This document shows, piece after piece, positions 33,672 through 46,400 of a stretch of DNA of 64,000 nucleotides. The notes under the pieces were generated by a model. The model did not search any database. It saw only the letters and a program-made list of their open reading frames with translations, and had not been told where the DNA came from. The stretch's first letter is position 1. Every line of letters starts with the position of its first letter. This DNA comes from Campanula takesimana (Eukaryota; Streptophyta; Magnoliopsida; Asterales; Campanulaceae). The position numbers and the translations under genes are program-made. The DNA is taken from positions 372,001-436,000 of the forward strand of contig JAOWBW010000564.1 of NCBI GenBank assembly GCA_026119855.1, read 5' to 3'.

Positions 33672-36017
33672 CATTACATTAGTTACTCAAACTTGTTCAA
33701 CTATTGCAATTTGGCTAGTATCATTTTAATTTTTGCAACTCCTTTCTTTAAATTGACTTTTTATTGTAATCTTATAAAAAACTTATCAAAAACCTAACTT
33801 TTGTTAAATAAACATGTCATGTGCCATGTACTTGGTTTTGAAAGGCCGATATGACACTGTACATCGAAAAGTTAACTTTGCTAAAAATTTCAGTTATGTT
33901 TTTAATTCAACCTCATATTTAAATTCAATACATCTGTTACATATCTGTTTTGTTCAATCCAGATAATTATCAACCATAGCAAAAAGGGAAAGAGACGGAT
34001 ATGGGTTGGGAAGGAGGGCCGAACTTCAAAGATGAACACAAATTTGTGAGAAATTAGAAAATACGAGAGAGGGGGGTGCGACACAATATAACGACTTTGG
34101 TGTGGAGGTCGAAAGACATATGTGTAACGGGAACAAGAAATTTCAACCATTGTAATCAGTGACTTGCGAAAGCAGGGGTTGGAGATGATGACAACAGTTG
34201 CTACTGAAGCTCCCAAACAGTTGCGAAAGCAGGGGTTGTAAAATTTTGACAACAGTTGCTACTGAAGCTCCATAGTCATAAATTATAGTATATTGGAAAG
34301 AAATGTGAAAGGAAGCTAGTATAAAGGCTTGAGCACTTTAGTAGTACTCAAACTTGTATGGCATAGAGGCTCTCTCTCGCGCAGGGGGTGCAAATCATGG
34401 ACCCAAATTGGCTTGGGACTATCGAACTCATGTGTGCACGCGACCTGCGGACACGAATGTAGCACCAATTTGACTTGTTCGCGCTACCTCACCTTTTGCA
34501 ATTATTTTTGATTTTACAGTCAAATTTTTTTGCTCAAAAACATATTCATCCAATCTGAACTGGAACGCCAAGTAAAGAGTCTTGCCTTATCTTTTATCCC
34601 ATAAATTAATTAAGGATTGGGTTTATCATTTTAATTAATTTTTTGATGTGAATCAGTTCTTGGAGCAGTATAAATTGAGCAGCAAACCAGTGCAAGAATA
34701 CACAGAAAAACAACACAGTTCCAGCAATACCCACACCATTCTCTTTCGTTGAATTTTGTTCATTCCTCCTTTGGCCTCCTGCATTGTATACTCGAGGTGA
34801 TACTGTCCAGACACTGAATTCAATTCGCCGGAGTCTCTTAGTGCAGGGAAGCATCTGGTTCGTGCGAGTTATCCTGGGAGACTAGCGTCCGACGACAACC
34901 TCAAGCACTCACGGTGAGGGGGCGAATAAGTCTTAAGGACAGTGTGTTCAACACACGACTCGGCAAAAAACATCCAGTCTAGTTTCAGTCTATTCATTTT
35001 CTAGTTTATTAATTTATTTATTATTTATTTATTCTGTAATTCAAGTTCTTTTTTGTATAATTTTCCCAACAAAGACATCTTTTTCACTCGATTTATATTG
35101 AATTGCAACAAAAAGTCAATATGGGGAGAGAGTTACTAAAAAGTGTCTGGAGTCAAATAACAATAGTGGATAAAGATTATATAACTAATATTGTATGCCC
35201 ATTTCTTTTGTTATTTTCTTTCACAACACTATTGTTGTAATTTTCTTTCTGAAGGAGAAAATATTGTTTTAATAAGTTACATGATTATCATAATACTTAC
35301 AGAGTATCTAATTACTCTATTTAAATAAACTTATGTAATTACTGTTTACTCTCGTACGGTTGCGAAACCACAAATAATAAGAAAAATGGTTGAGATTGTT
35401 TTATAGATAATTATTGAGTTGAGGTATACAAATTAAGCATACAAGAAAATCACCATAATAATTTAGTGAAAAATTTACCCCAAAATCAAGAAGGTCAAAA
35501 TATACTATAATTTATCATTTTTAGACATTTAGTACTAAAAAGACATTATTTTTTTTTAACAAAAATGAAATTAATAAATTTTAAAATTGAAGTGGGTCGA
35601 GTGACCCCTTTCTCCATAGCGTGGTTTAGCCATTGCTCTCGTATTTCAAAAAACTGAATATTACACCATTCTAAAACATAAATACTGGTGTAGTTAGAAT
35701 TTTAATACGGATCTATATGTCCACTATAAAATTGTGAATTTAAGATGGAGATCTGCTTGTATGTCTTTTGGAGAAATTTAAATATACGTACAATTGAATG
35801 AATGGTTGATAAAGAATTATAGCTCAAGCGGCATTGATTCTTTTTATATAGAACAAAAAAAAAAAAAAAAAAAACTACATTGCATCAAACTAATGTTAAC
35901 CCTTGTTTTTCACCAAATGTACTTTTTTGTCTGTATTGCACCACAATGATTACTACTTTATGTGATCACATTGCATAATGCGTTCTTTTTGTTCGAACTC
36001 TCTAATCCTACTCTCTC
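33672..36017. other. Intergenic DNA with a retroelement-like patch
   Basis: No gene is supported. A patch at about 34640-35000 (CGCCGGAGTCTCTTAGTGCA, GGGGGCGAATAAGTC and GACAGTGTGTTCAACACACG) has the look of an LTR or retroelement leader, but no paired copy, primer-binding site or coding domain is present. Poly-A lies near 35854-35873. Confidence 0.4.
34154..34271. repeat. Tandem duplication, ~59-bp unit, two copies
   Basis: TTGCGAAAGCAGGGGTTG followed by GACAACAGTTGCTACTGAAG occurs twice back to back. Confidence 0.85.
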
Positions 36018-36020
36018 TTA

Positions 36021-36840
36021 GACCAAGTCCAATAAGGGGTTGAGGGAGGGGGTTGAATGGGGTGTCAACTAGTTGACATGGTGCAATAAGGGGTTGAGAG
36101 GAGGGGGTTGAAGGGGAGGAGTTGAAAGTGTTCAACCTAGTTGAGAAATTTTGGTGGGGCCCAAGAAAATCCACGTGGCGGCATAGTATTGGCCAGCACA
36201 AGGAGAGTGCACAACACCTCCCATTTAGGCGAGTTTGATGCTCTCTTTTTTTTTTTTTTTTTTTAAAGATTTGTATTTTCGGATTAATTTTTTATCTCAA
36301 TTTTTTGAGCTCAATTATTTCATAGTAAATTGATTTTTTTATAAAAAAAAAAATCACCAAAATTTATCATTTTTTTTTTATCTATAAATTGATGTAAGTT
36401 TCATTTGATTTGGACACCAAAAAAAAATTCCTCTTTTCTCAATATAAATTTTTCAATTATACTTTATTAACCCTTATTTAAAAAAATTCAACATCTTTTT
36501 AAGTGTGAAGTATTTTTTTAATAATAATTATCATCATTTTTAATATTTATTTAATTGCAATTTAAAAAATTAATTAAGTGTGAAGTATTTTTAAATTATA
36601 AATGATATAATAATAATTATTATTTATTAATCATAAAAATAAAGATTATAAATAAAATAAAAAGTAGTGGGGTATAGAATGATGAGTTGGGAGGAGTTGA
36701 ATTTTAAACTAAACTAGCTTATTGTGGGGGGTGTAGTTGAGAGGGTAGTTGAATGATTAAGTGGATGGAAAGAGAAGATGAGGTGTCGTGATATTAAGGT
36801 AGTTGAATGTTTTTAGGGGGTTGAGTTATTGGACATGGCC
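36021..36840. mobile_element. PIF/Harbinger (Tourist-type) non-autonomous element
   Basis: A 3-bp TSD TTA lies at 36018-36020 and 36841-36843. Ends GACCAAGTCCAATAAGGGG and, in inverse, GGCCATGTCCAATAACTCAA. Internally GGTTGAGNGGAGGGGGTTGA is repeated near both ends. The interior is AT-rich and non-coding. Confidence 0.8.
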
Positions 36841-36984
36841 TTATGACTTTCCTATTTGACTCTTCTTCCTGCATCCTTTATTTTTTTTCTTCAGGATCAT
36901 AAATATTTTTAACAAAACAAAATCATTTACACCATTATTCATAAGTTTCATCAATATTTCATTTAGAGTCCTAAATTATATACG

Positions 36985-37890
36985 AGCAACTCTCCTGTAC
37001 ACCCGTCGCACGGTGCGACGGGGTTTTCCAATTTTTTTTATTTTTTTATTTTTTTTTTGCCACCTCAAACTTTTTTCCTCCCAACAAAAGTAACACTTAT
37101 TATAACAAAATGTAACACTTTTTCCTTTTCAAATGTAACACTTTTTGTTCCAAAGTGTACCACTATTTTGGTGTAATACGTTAAAAAATAACATAAAGAT
37201 TGACAACTAAACTAATGTCACAATTTTTATAAAAAGAATGTAACACTCATTGTTTCAAATGTAACAATTTTTCTCTCTCAATAACATAGGATTCACAACT
37301 AAAACCAATGTTACATTTTATAAAAAATGAATGTAACATTTTTTTTCTCAATTGTAACAGTTTATATTCTTAAATGTAACATTATATATGATATGTAACA
37401 TTTTTTATTGAGAAAGTAACAATTGAAATGCAAACCAATTTTTTTTTTTTTGTAAAACTGCTATTACCTTTAACAGTAGAAAGTGTTACTTTTTGAAGAT
37501 GAAAGTGTTACTTTTATCAGAACAGTGTGTTACATCTTAGCTGATGAGCAACTCAAACTTTTTGTGTGTAAAAAATATGTTTTTTTTTTTAAAAAAAATC
37601 AAACCATATCATGACCTATGTAGTTTTATTCGTCTCGTCGAGACGAACACAACGGTATTTTTAAATATTTTTTCCGACTTATAAACCTCAAGATATAACA
37701 TTTTAAATTTTTTGGAGAATTTTTTTTTAACCGCCGGACAAATGGATGGACCAGTTTTAAGAAGAACCGCTGGGTAATAACGATGGATAACGCCTTGGAC
37801 CGCTGGACAACGCCTTGGACCGCTGGACAAAAGTTGTTTGAGTGGGTTGACCCACGGGTTTGGCCCGTTGCACCATGTGCAACGGTTGTA
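36985..37890. repeat. Hairpin-bounded TGTAACA-rich block
   Basis: It is bounded by CCCGTCGCACGGTGCGACGGG near 37002 and CCCGTTGCACCATGTGCAACGG near 37867. Inside, GTAACA/TGTAACAC occurs a dozen or so times from 37088 to 37430 and GTGTTAC in the other orientation near 37488-37530. CGCCTTGGACCGCTGGACAA is duplicated near 37789-37829. The end hairpins resemble Helitron 3' termini, but no clean CTRR follows. Confidence 0.5.
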
Positions 37891-38641
37891 TATAAGAATT
37901 TGTCATTATATAATCATATACAATGGATAATTGATGTAGGCATATAGTTAAGTTATGAATCATATTAAATCATTAAAGACATGATAAAAGTTAGTATGCG
38001 TTTTCACATGTCTAAGCATGACAGTACAATCATCACGTAATATTTTATCGTACTTATTTTTATCATAGTGACCTACCCCACCCCCCACACTACGATTAGG
38101 GTTGTCATGAGGACAAAAGGGACGATTTTCCCTTAATCTCGCATGTCATGAGATACTAAACGTCACATATGATCAAACTCATTGAAGAGATTAAAATATA
38201 ATTGCTCCCCCTCACATTTGGATGAGTTGGTTACATGCTAACTTCCATTCGATTTTTTAACGATTCGTAAAGATTGGAAAATTACTCAGCTACACATATT
38301 GTATACAGATCTTATGTTATATTTCGATTGAATTTATGTTTACCAATATATATTTTAGCCTAACTATATACCCTCTATCTTTAAACGTGCATCATTTTTT
38401 TTTTTTAATATTTTGATAGGAATGAAAAAAATCTTTCAAACCGTTTTAGTAGATATTTATAGGTTTTTCCCATAATACCTAGATTTTTTTTATTTTTTTT
38501 TTGTAATTATATGAGCAACATGCATTGATTTAGTTATGTCCAAAATTTAACATATTCAACAACTAATCGCCGAATCAAATTGATTACACTATTTTGATAC
38601 AAAAACTCGAATGTCATAAGCGTATTTTCACGTGATGATTA

Positions 38642-39235
38642 TGTTGGGTTGTGGAGACAAAGCCTAGAAGGAAAAAGAAATTAAATTTGAGTCATATACG
38701 AATTCATGGAATTCCTTTTTTGACTAGGTTGAAATTTAATTTTCCTTGGGATTCCTTACTGAAGTGGATTTAGGAATTTAATTATTTTGGGTTTCCTACT
38801 TAGTTTAGGTTTTGGACGTGTTGCCTATATAAACTAAGTGATGGCCATAAACATTGCACACACTATAAAAAATAGCCAGAGAAAATCTGTGAGTCACAAA
38901 GAGAGTCAAGTGAGTGCTAGCCCTTAGGGGGTGCCTTTAGGGGCATTCCATTGATGGGTAGAAGCATGTCTAGGGTTTTATGTGTGATAAGAGTGTTTAC
39001 ATGGAGAAGTTATCTCCTAGCGATATATAATGTATGCTTTATTGTAAACAGAGACATATTGTGATATTAGTGAAATATCCTGGCTTGGCAGTGCCCTCAG
39101 ATGTAGTCATTGTTGTGACGAATTGGGTTAACAAATATTGTGTTCTTTTCTTTTTGATTACTTTAATATTATTCGTATGCATGGTTGCTGGGTCTCACCA
39201 TTATCAGAATATTATGGGCATGAACTCCACGGATA
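38642..39235 (+). mobile_element. Probable Copia-type solo LTR
   Basis: It starts TGTTGGGTTGTGGAGAC. A TATATAAAC box lies near 38826, followed by a leader with GAGTCACAAAGAGAGTC, and CCTCAGATGTAG plus GAATTGGGTTAACAAATATTGTGTTC downstream, the usual layout of Copia LTRs. No second LTR or gag-pol remains. The right border and TSD are not clear. Confidence 0.5.
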
Positions 39236-39423
39236 TACCACAATTCCTCAACAGATTTGAATTTAGTTTTTTTATCCCCCATTCCCAAATTGATCATTTG
39301 TGAATTTATTTTTTACTATTTTGATAAAAGTTTAATTAAATTTATAAAAAAAGTTTTTTTTTTTTAGGCGGTGGGGTTACACCAAAGAAAACTAGAAAAG
39401 GGTAAAAGATTTTCTTTAACAAA

Positions 39424-39606
39424 TACTCTCTCCATCTCAAAATGATCTTCCTATTTGCCATTCTCTCATTATCCCAAAAGTTTTTTATGTTTCTATATTT
39501 TGGTCTTAAAAGTGCATAAATAAAAAATAGCTAGTGAAGCAAGTTTCGTATCCTTAAAAAGTTTGAATTGTCAAACGAGAAGATCATTTTTGGGACGAAG
39601 GGAGCA
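39424..39606. mobile_element. Stowaway MITE upstream of the OB-fold gene
   Basis: TA-CTCTCTCCATCTCAAAATGATCTTC and inverse GAAGATCATTTTTGGGACGAAGGGAG; the right TA is mutated to CA. Confidence 0.75.
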
Positions 39607-39677
39607 CAAAGAAAAAAGAAGAAGAAAATAATTTAAAAAAAGGGGGGGGGGGGGGAAGCAAAAAATATGGATGTTGC

Positions 39678-40362
39678 TAGGGGTGTAAATGGTTTGGTTT
39701 GGTTTGGTCTCGGCCATTTTAGAGACCGAACCACTAGTCATCGGTTTGGAAAAATTCCAGACGGAACAAAACCACGAAAAAGTTCAAATCGAACCAAACC
39801 AAACCATCGTGGTTTTGTTCGGTTTGGTTCAAACCGCGGTCCAGTGATGTGGTTCAGACAGCGGTTTAGACCGTTGGTTAGATAGTGGTTGAAACCACCA
39901 TTAAGACCGAAATTCATATGACGATTCAAATCATGGTTTAGACTTTGTTGAAAAAAGAACATCTGGAGGAAGAAGAATAACGAGTAAAGAAGCCAAGTGA
40001 AGTGAACACACTGCAAAATTTTGTCAACTATGTGTCTCAACAATTATAACACTTGATGGCATGAATATTGACTAAGATGCAAAACGAGATTTAAGAATGT
40101 CTAATGCAACGCAGTTTTTTTTTTTAATATTTCAAAGGTGGATGTTACTTAACATACAAATATATGACTAATATATGCGGTCTGGTGGTTCGGTCTGATA
40201 ATTCGGTCTGGCGGTTCGGTCTCGTGGTTTGATTCGGTTCGGTTCAGTCTGATTTAGTCTGTAAGGGTCAGACCGCTACTCGTTCTTAAAAACCAAACCA
40301 AACCGTATGGCTTGATTCGTTTGGTCTCAAACCGCGGTCTAGACCGAATCACTGACACCACT
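39678..40362. mobile_element. hAT-type element just upstream of the OB-fold gene
   Basis: A perfect 8-bp TSD GGATGTTG lies at 39670-39677 and 40363-40370. Ends are CTAGGGGTGTAAATGG and ACTGACACCACT. The interior is made of degenerate CGGTTTGGTT/AACCAAACCG repeats, which give spurious open frames. The right end is 127 bp from the OB-fold start codon. Confidence 0.85.
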
Positions 40363-40489
40363 GGATGTTGCTTACTTTAGCCGCAGGGGAACTACAACCT
40401 TCGTTCCAGAAACTAGGGCTTGGAAAATCAAGATAAAACACGCACTACGAATATAAAAGAAAGCTCAAAAATCTCCGATTTCAATTCCA

Positions 40490-43400
40490 ATGGCGACGAC
40501 GGCGAATAAGTCACAGCAACAAGTAACCACCGCCGCCGGTGGAAGTTCAAACGGTGAAAAATTGATGAGGAAGCCTGTATTTGTGAAGGTGAATGAATTA
40601 AGGCCTGGTACCACCGGCCACAACCTCATCGTCAAGGTCGTTTCCTCAACTACCGTATTGGATAAGAAATCTCGCAACCCTACCTCCTTCAGTCGCTCCG
40701 GTGCCGCTTCCGCTCACACTCGAATTGCTGAGTGCCACATCGGCGACGATACCGCCACTATTCTCTTCACTGCCCGAAATGACCAAGGTTCTCTTTCTAT
40801 CTCCCATTTTTACTTCTATCTCATTTTGAATTTGATCGGGTCTCCATTTATATCATGTGGTTAGGGTTTGTCAAGTTGTGATCTTTGTTATATTGTCGGC
40901 TATGTTACCAGGACACGGTATCCGGGATCCGACACGGATTAGTGTCGGATACGGATCCTAGTGTCGGATACAATTTTCTTAATAATTTTGGACACCGGGA
41001 CTCGTCCTAAATTTAGACATGGGTACGGGATACGAGCATTATTTCTGGACAAATCAAAATAGTATAAATAGACTATTTATACTACTTATAAATGAAGTTA
41101 ACTCACTCCTTTTTTACTAAGATGTATTGTATAATTAAGTAAAACAACATTAAAATTTGTAAAATCTTTATAAATGAAGTCAACTCACTCCTTTTTTTCT
41201 TCCAAATTTTTCTTGTCATATCCGAATGAAAAAGCACGTGTCTGGGCGTCATGTCGGACACGATACGTATCGGACACGGGTACTTCAACATATTTGAAGA
41301 GTCCGGGTAACAGAGATTGTCGGTTGTTGAATTTTATTAGTATATGGGGTTCTTTCTCATTAACAAATGTTGTTTGTTTGTTATTCACATTTTCGGAAGA
41401 TTCTCTTGTATTTATATTTTCTGCTGGGTTTCATAAAAGCCGTATTAAGTATAAATTTTCTAGGAGGATTTGGTGACAACATCGAGAGTGAAGGATAAAT
41501 CCCTTTTACGTGGAGGAATGCTCCTCTAGCCCTTGTTTCTTATGCTTGCATGATCCTCATTCTAAGTAAGAAAAACTATGTGGAGAATCATGTTTGATGG
41601 GTAAATTGGATAGTTATGTTTGCCTGCAATGACAAGGAATCAACCCGTTCCTCCTCTCTCAGGCTTAGCTCTCTTTGTTTTCTTGAACTTAAAAACCTTA
41701 AGGAAAGTAGATACTAGGATTACGTTAATGGGGGTGAGTCGAGAGCTTGTTTTTCTTTCCCCAAAATATATTTTGGTGCCTATAACTTTCACTAATACCC
41801 CACTTAGAGTCCTTAACTAAAAAAAGTCCCATTTATAGTCTTAATGTAACATTTCTAGCTAAAGAAGGTCCTAACCAGGTTGCACGATTCGTAGTTCGTC
41901 CGATTCGAATTCGCGATACGAATTCGCGATTCGCTCAACCAGTGTAATCCAATACGTGGAGTATTACAACTAACGCGATTCGCGAATTCACAATTTCAGT
42001 ACGCTTGATTTAAATAAATATTAAAAAATGTATAATAACAATATACTACTAGTTACTTTCTAGTAAATTCATATCTATAAAAATATTTCTTAAATTTTAC
42101 TTTAATTTAATATATTTATTCAATATAATAATAACCATAAATGTTAATTACGTTTCATAATTATGTTTCACAATTAAGTTTCTCCTAATTATGGAATATA
42201 ATAACAAAGACCATAAATCATAAATACAACGTATTTCTAAACCCAAGAAAACCCTTTCCAATTCAGTTGCTTTTTCCAAAAGGTCTTTTCCTTCTCCCCA
42301 TCTTCTCGATCTCTTCTCCGACTTGCTCTTCCGGTCAGAACAAACAACAGCCTCCGCCACCAGCACCTCCCTCAGCCTCGTCTCTGCCACTTTCCGCCTT
42401 ATCTCCGCCACAACCTTTCTTTCTTCTTCATTATTTCCGTAATCGGTATGTAGGAACAAAGGGAAAAAGAGATTCAATCATAAATTGCCTGCGAATTCAA
42501 AGAGATTTTTCATAGTATCGATACGCAAATCGAAGATCATGATTCGCGAATTCCATCGTATCGATTCGGTATCGAATCGCGAATTGATACCTGCAAATCA
42601 ATACGCGATTCGAGGCCTCGGGGAGAGAATCCTGCAACCCTGGTCCTAACCCTAACAAACTGTTTAAAACTTAACAAAACTCATAACTTGCCCCTCACGT
42701 GTTCAACTTTTAGGGGCACAAATGTCAATTTGACCAACCCAATTTTATTCTTTGTGCTCTGCTCACCATCTCCGGAAAACCTTAAAGCAACCCAACTTAA
42801 ATGTTCTCACTTCTCGTGCAACTCATCGACGGCCTCCTCCGCCTATGGGAGAGCTGGTTGGAGTCATGGCTGAGGTAGCAGATTGGGGGTGGCGCCACAC
42901 CACAAGCTAATCCAACCATCCTCCGCCTGTGGGAGAGCTGGTTGGAGTCATGGCTGAGGTAGCAGATTGGGGGTGGCGCCACAAGCTAATCCAACCATTT
43001 CTTCACTTAGCTCTTGAAACCCTTGAATATATCTTCATTCATGACATTGTCGTAGGAGAGAAGCTGGAAATAGACGTCGGCGAAGACGGTGAGTATGAAG
43101 GTCTCAATACGATGGTAGTGGAGAGCGGCGACAGATTTGTTTACAGCAACAACAACAACAACAACAAAGCCTTAGTCCCAAAATAATTTGGGGTCGGCTA
43201 ACATGAATCCTCATATGTCATCGTGATAAAAGGAAGAGAGAGAGAGAGAGAGAGAGAAAGAGGAAAAAGATGGAGAAAATAAAATAAAATAAAATAAAAT
43301 AATATAAAATAAAATAAAATAAAATAAAATAAAATAAAATAAAATAAAATAAAATAAAATAAAATAAAATAAAATAAAATAAAATAATAATAAATAAATA

Positions 43401-46400
43401 ATAATAATAAAAAGTACGATCAACCCACATCATTCACATGAATTGTCGCCCTCCACTCCGGCCTCTTCAACGCCACATCTTCATCCACTCCGAGTAAACT
43501 CATATCATTTTCAATCACCTTAATCCAAGTTTGCTTGGGTCTTCCCCTACCCCTCGCCATTTTATCACTTCTCCACTCTTCTGGCCTCCTAACCGGTGCA
43601 TCACTCGGTCTCCGTCTCACATGACCAAACCACCTTAGACGATGCTCCCTCATTTTATCCTCAATAGGCGCAACTCCTACTTTACCCCTGATCACCTCAT
43701 TTCTCAATCGATCTTTTCTTGTATGCCCACACATCCATCGTAGCATACGCAGATTTGTTTACAGCAACAATAAATTTAGTAGGGGAACTGTTGGCCAGGG
43801 AATTCGGTGAGTGGGTCAATGGTGAGTGTGAATGCCGGAAAAATGGATGGATCGGGGGTCGGCTCCCAAGATAAACCACTGGCTAGTTCCTCTTTTGTCA
43901 TTTTTTTCACCGTCTTCTTGGTTGGACTTTTCCTGCAGATTTTGTAGCCAAATTAAATAAGATCACAGTCTGGGAATCTATGAAACGGTGGTGGTGTCTC
44001 GAATTCTTTTGGATGAGAATTAGTGTTGGGGGATGGCTAATGGTTGGAGCGATTTCTTGTAAATTTCTTCTATTAAATTGTCCCATTTGCGGCTTTGGAT
44101 TTTGGAAAAATCAGGATAGAAAGGTTTGATTTTACTTTTATGAGAGATAGACCAGAGAGAGTAGTTCTAAATTGACATTTGTGCCCCTAAAAGTTGAACA
44201 CGTGAGGGGCACATTATGAGTTTCGTTAAGTTTTAAACAGTCCGTTAGTGTTAAGACCTTTTTTGGCTAGAAATGTTACTTTGGGACTCTAAGTGGGACT
44301 TTTTTAGTTAAGGATTCTAAGTGGGATTCTAGTAAAACTTTTGGCCTTTTTCTTTGATATGTTGCAAGTATTGCAAAAGAGGTTTCTCATTCAGCGTGAT
44401 CTTCTTGTTTTCATTTTAGTATTTCTCATAAAAACACGGACACCTTGGTTCCACATTTGCTACACAGCTACACTAAAAGTCAAAAGAAATATTCCTTTGT
44501 CAATGCTAATTGGAATGGTGATTGTACCCGACTGTGGCTGAGGTTTTTCAGGTGCTGCGGCAAATGAAAATCAGAAAGCTATGTGTATTGACATAAACCT
44601 CAATCGGTGTATGATGTGGTGTTATTCTCCATCGCCACTGGAATATTTTAATTGGTGTCACGTATAGAATGTTATATCCTAATTCCTTTCTACTTTTGCC
44701 AGTACTCTACTGTATGTTCAGATCCTTACGTAATTGTGTTCTTATTTTGATCGTATACCATTCTGCACGTAATATGGAAGCTAGGGTTTGCCATTGTAGT
44801 AATATTTGCAGCCGTAAGTCTAGCCTTTGATAACACGAAGTGGGTGGATTACATGAACCATTTTGAAAGTGAAGAAGCCTACATTGGAGAGGTTGCAGCT
44901 TTTAGGAATGAATAATGTGTATGCATTACATCAACAAAAACATCAACAAAGCCTTAGTCCCAAAATAGTATGGGGTCTGCTAACATGAATCCTCATATGT
45001 CAATAATGCGTACGCATTCAATTAATTAATTCTTAAAGGGGTAAACTACATGGGACTTGAGAGGGTTGTTTGCTTGGTATGAAATTCAGTTGCGTCCAAA
45101 ATACGTTTACCCCCCTAAAGTATCCAGTGAATCCCACTTTGCACCCCGAACGCAATTTTGTCCCAAAGTGACTTCAATTAACCTTCAGTCCCACTTTGCA
45201 CCCTGACAACCAACAGATTTAGAAATTTAACGAAAATTGGTCATGTGCCTGTCATGTGAGGGCTATTTTTGTCATTTTCTTTGAAATGAGAAGGGTATAA
45301 ATGTCAATTTGTTATTGAGGTTGACAATTATTTCTCCACCCCAACCCCACCCTCACCCCTCAACCACCAGTCCACAACCACCACCACTACCCCCAAATCT
45401 GACCACCTCTACTATCCAAATCCGGCTACCACCACCACCACTCAATCCAACTACCACAAATTTCACAAAATCAAGAACAAATTGGCAAAACAAAAGTCAA
45501 AATAAACTCCTAATTCAACACAATTTGAAAATTTAAATAAAGATACAAAATTACATCCCAGATATGGGAAAGGTTTGGCATTGTTTTCGTCAAAAGAGCT
45601 TATGATTTTGGATTTGTAAATCTTCAACTAAAGGAGAGATTAAGACATTGAAGTGATTTGTGTTTGGGGATATGAGAGATGGACATGGAAGATGAGAAAA
45701 AGGGACAGGGATTAGACGTTTATGGGGGGTTACGGAGATGGGTGGTGACGGGAAGATGAGAAGGGAGTGTCGGGGACAGGGGAGGTGGTGGTGGCGATGT
45801 CTGACATGAAAGGGAGCCGGACATGGTAGAGGTGGAGGTGCACCAAAGGTTCTGGGTCACGGGCTGGAAGATGAAGGTAGGGAAGATGAAGTGGGAGTAG
45901 TGGGTGGTTAGGGAAGATGAAGAATGTTGGGGGGGGGGGGTGAATCTAGACATGTGGGGTTTTTTTTTGTGTTTTTTTTATTTATGTTTTTGTTTTTTGT
46001 TTATTTATGACATACTTTTTTTAATAAAAAAAACTTTTATTTATTTAAGTTTGTTTATTTATATTAATTATTTTAATTTTAATAAATAAAGTTATACGAG
46101 TATACATTAAGATGATAATAAAGTTTTTACTTTTAAAAAAATATTACTCCCTCTGTCCCTAAATGAGTGTCCAAATTTCATTTTAAGGGACATTGAAAAT
46201 CGCAACTTTTTGAACAATTTGATAACAACGATTCATATATAATCTTGTAATCTCCTTTCCAAACCTTTAGTTTTACACGTATAAAGAAACCAGTGAATTT
46301 TTTTTCGAAAAAAAACGTTTAGGGAGAAAGTTATGTTCAAAAAAGACACTCATTTAGGGACAAAGATTTCTTGAAAATGGACACTCATTTAGGGACAGAG

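Larger units (their letters stand above)
41791..44333. mobile_element. Mutator-like element with gene fragment, hAT and LINE inside
   Basis: The TIR outer parts (CCCACTTAGAGTCCTTAACT and inverse AGTTAAGGATTCTAAGTGGG) and inner parts (CCCCTCACGTGTTCAACTTT and inverse near 44195) pair across 2.5 kb. The flanking 9-mers ATAACTTTC (41782-41790) and AAAACTTTT match at 7 of 9. The left TIR is split by a hAT (41876-42642) and the interior by an RTE LINE. Remaining interior 42760-43130 plus 43770-44150 looks like a captured, broken gene piece. Confidence 0.78.

Noticed and set aside
34640..35000. A definite LTR retrotransposon
   Set aside because: Leader-like phrases are present, but no second LTR, primer-binding site or coding domain; mentioned only as a possible remnant.
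39667..39885. 72-codon frame with repeated Asn/Arg/Phe/Gly
   Set aside because: Derived from CGGTTTGGTT repeats of a hAT element with a clear 8-bp TSD.
43211..43433. Frames rich in Phe, Tyr, Ile and Leu
   Set aside because: Translation of the (AAAAT)n microsatellite in the LINE 3' UTR.
45309..45953. Proline-rich frames as a cell-wall protein gene
   Set aside because: Inside a MULE with a TSD, no signal peptide or regular motif, and broken at both ends; treated as captured or low-complexity sequence.
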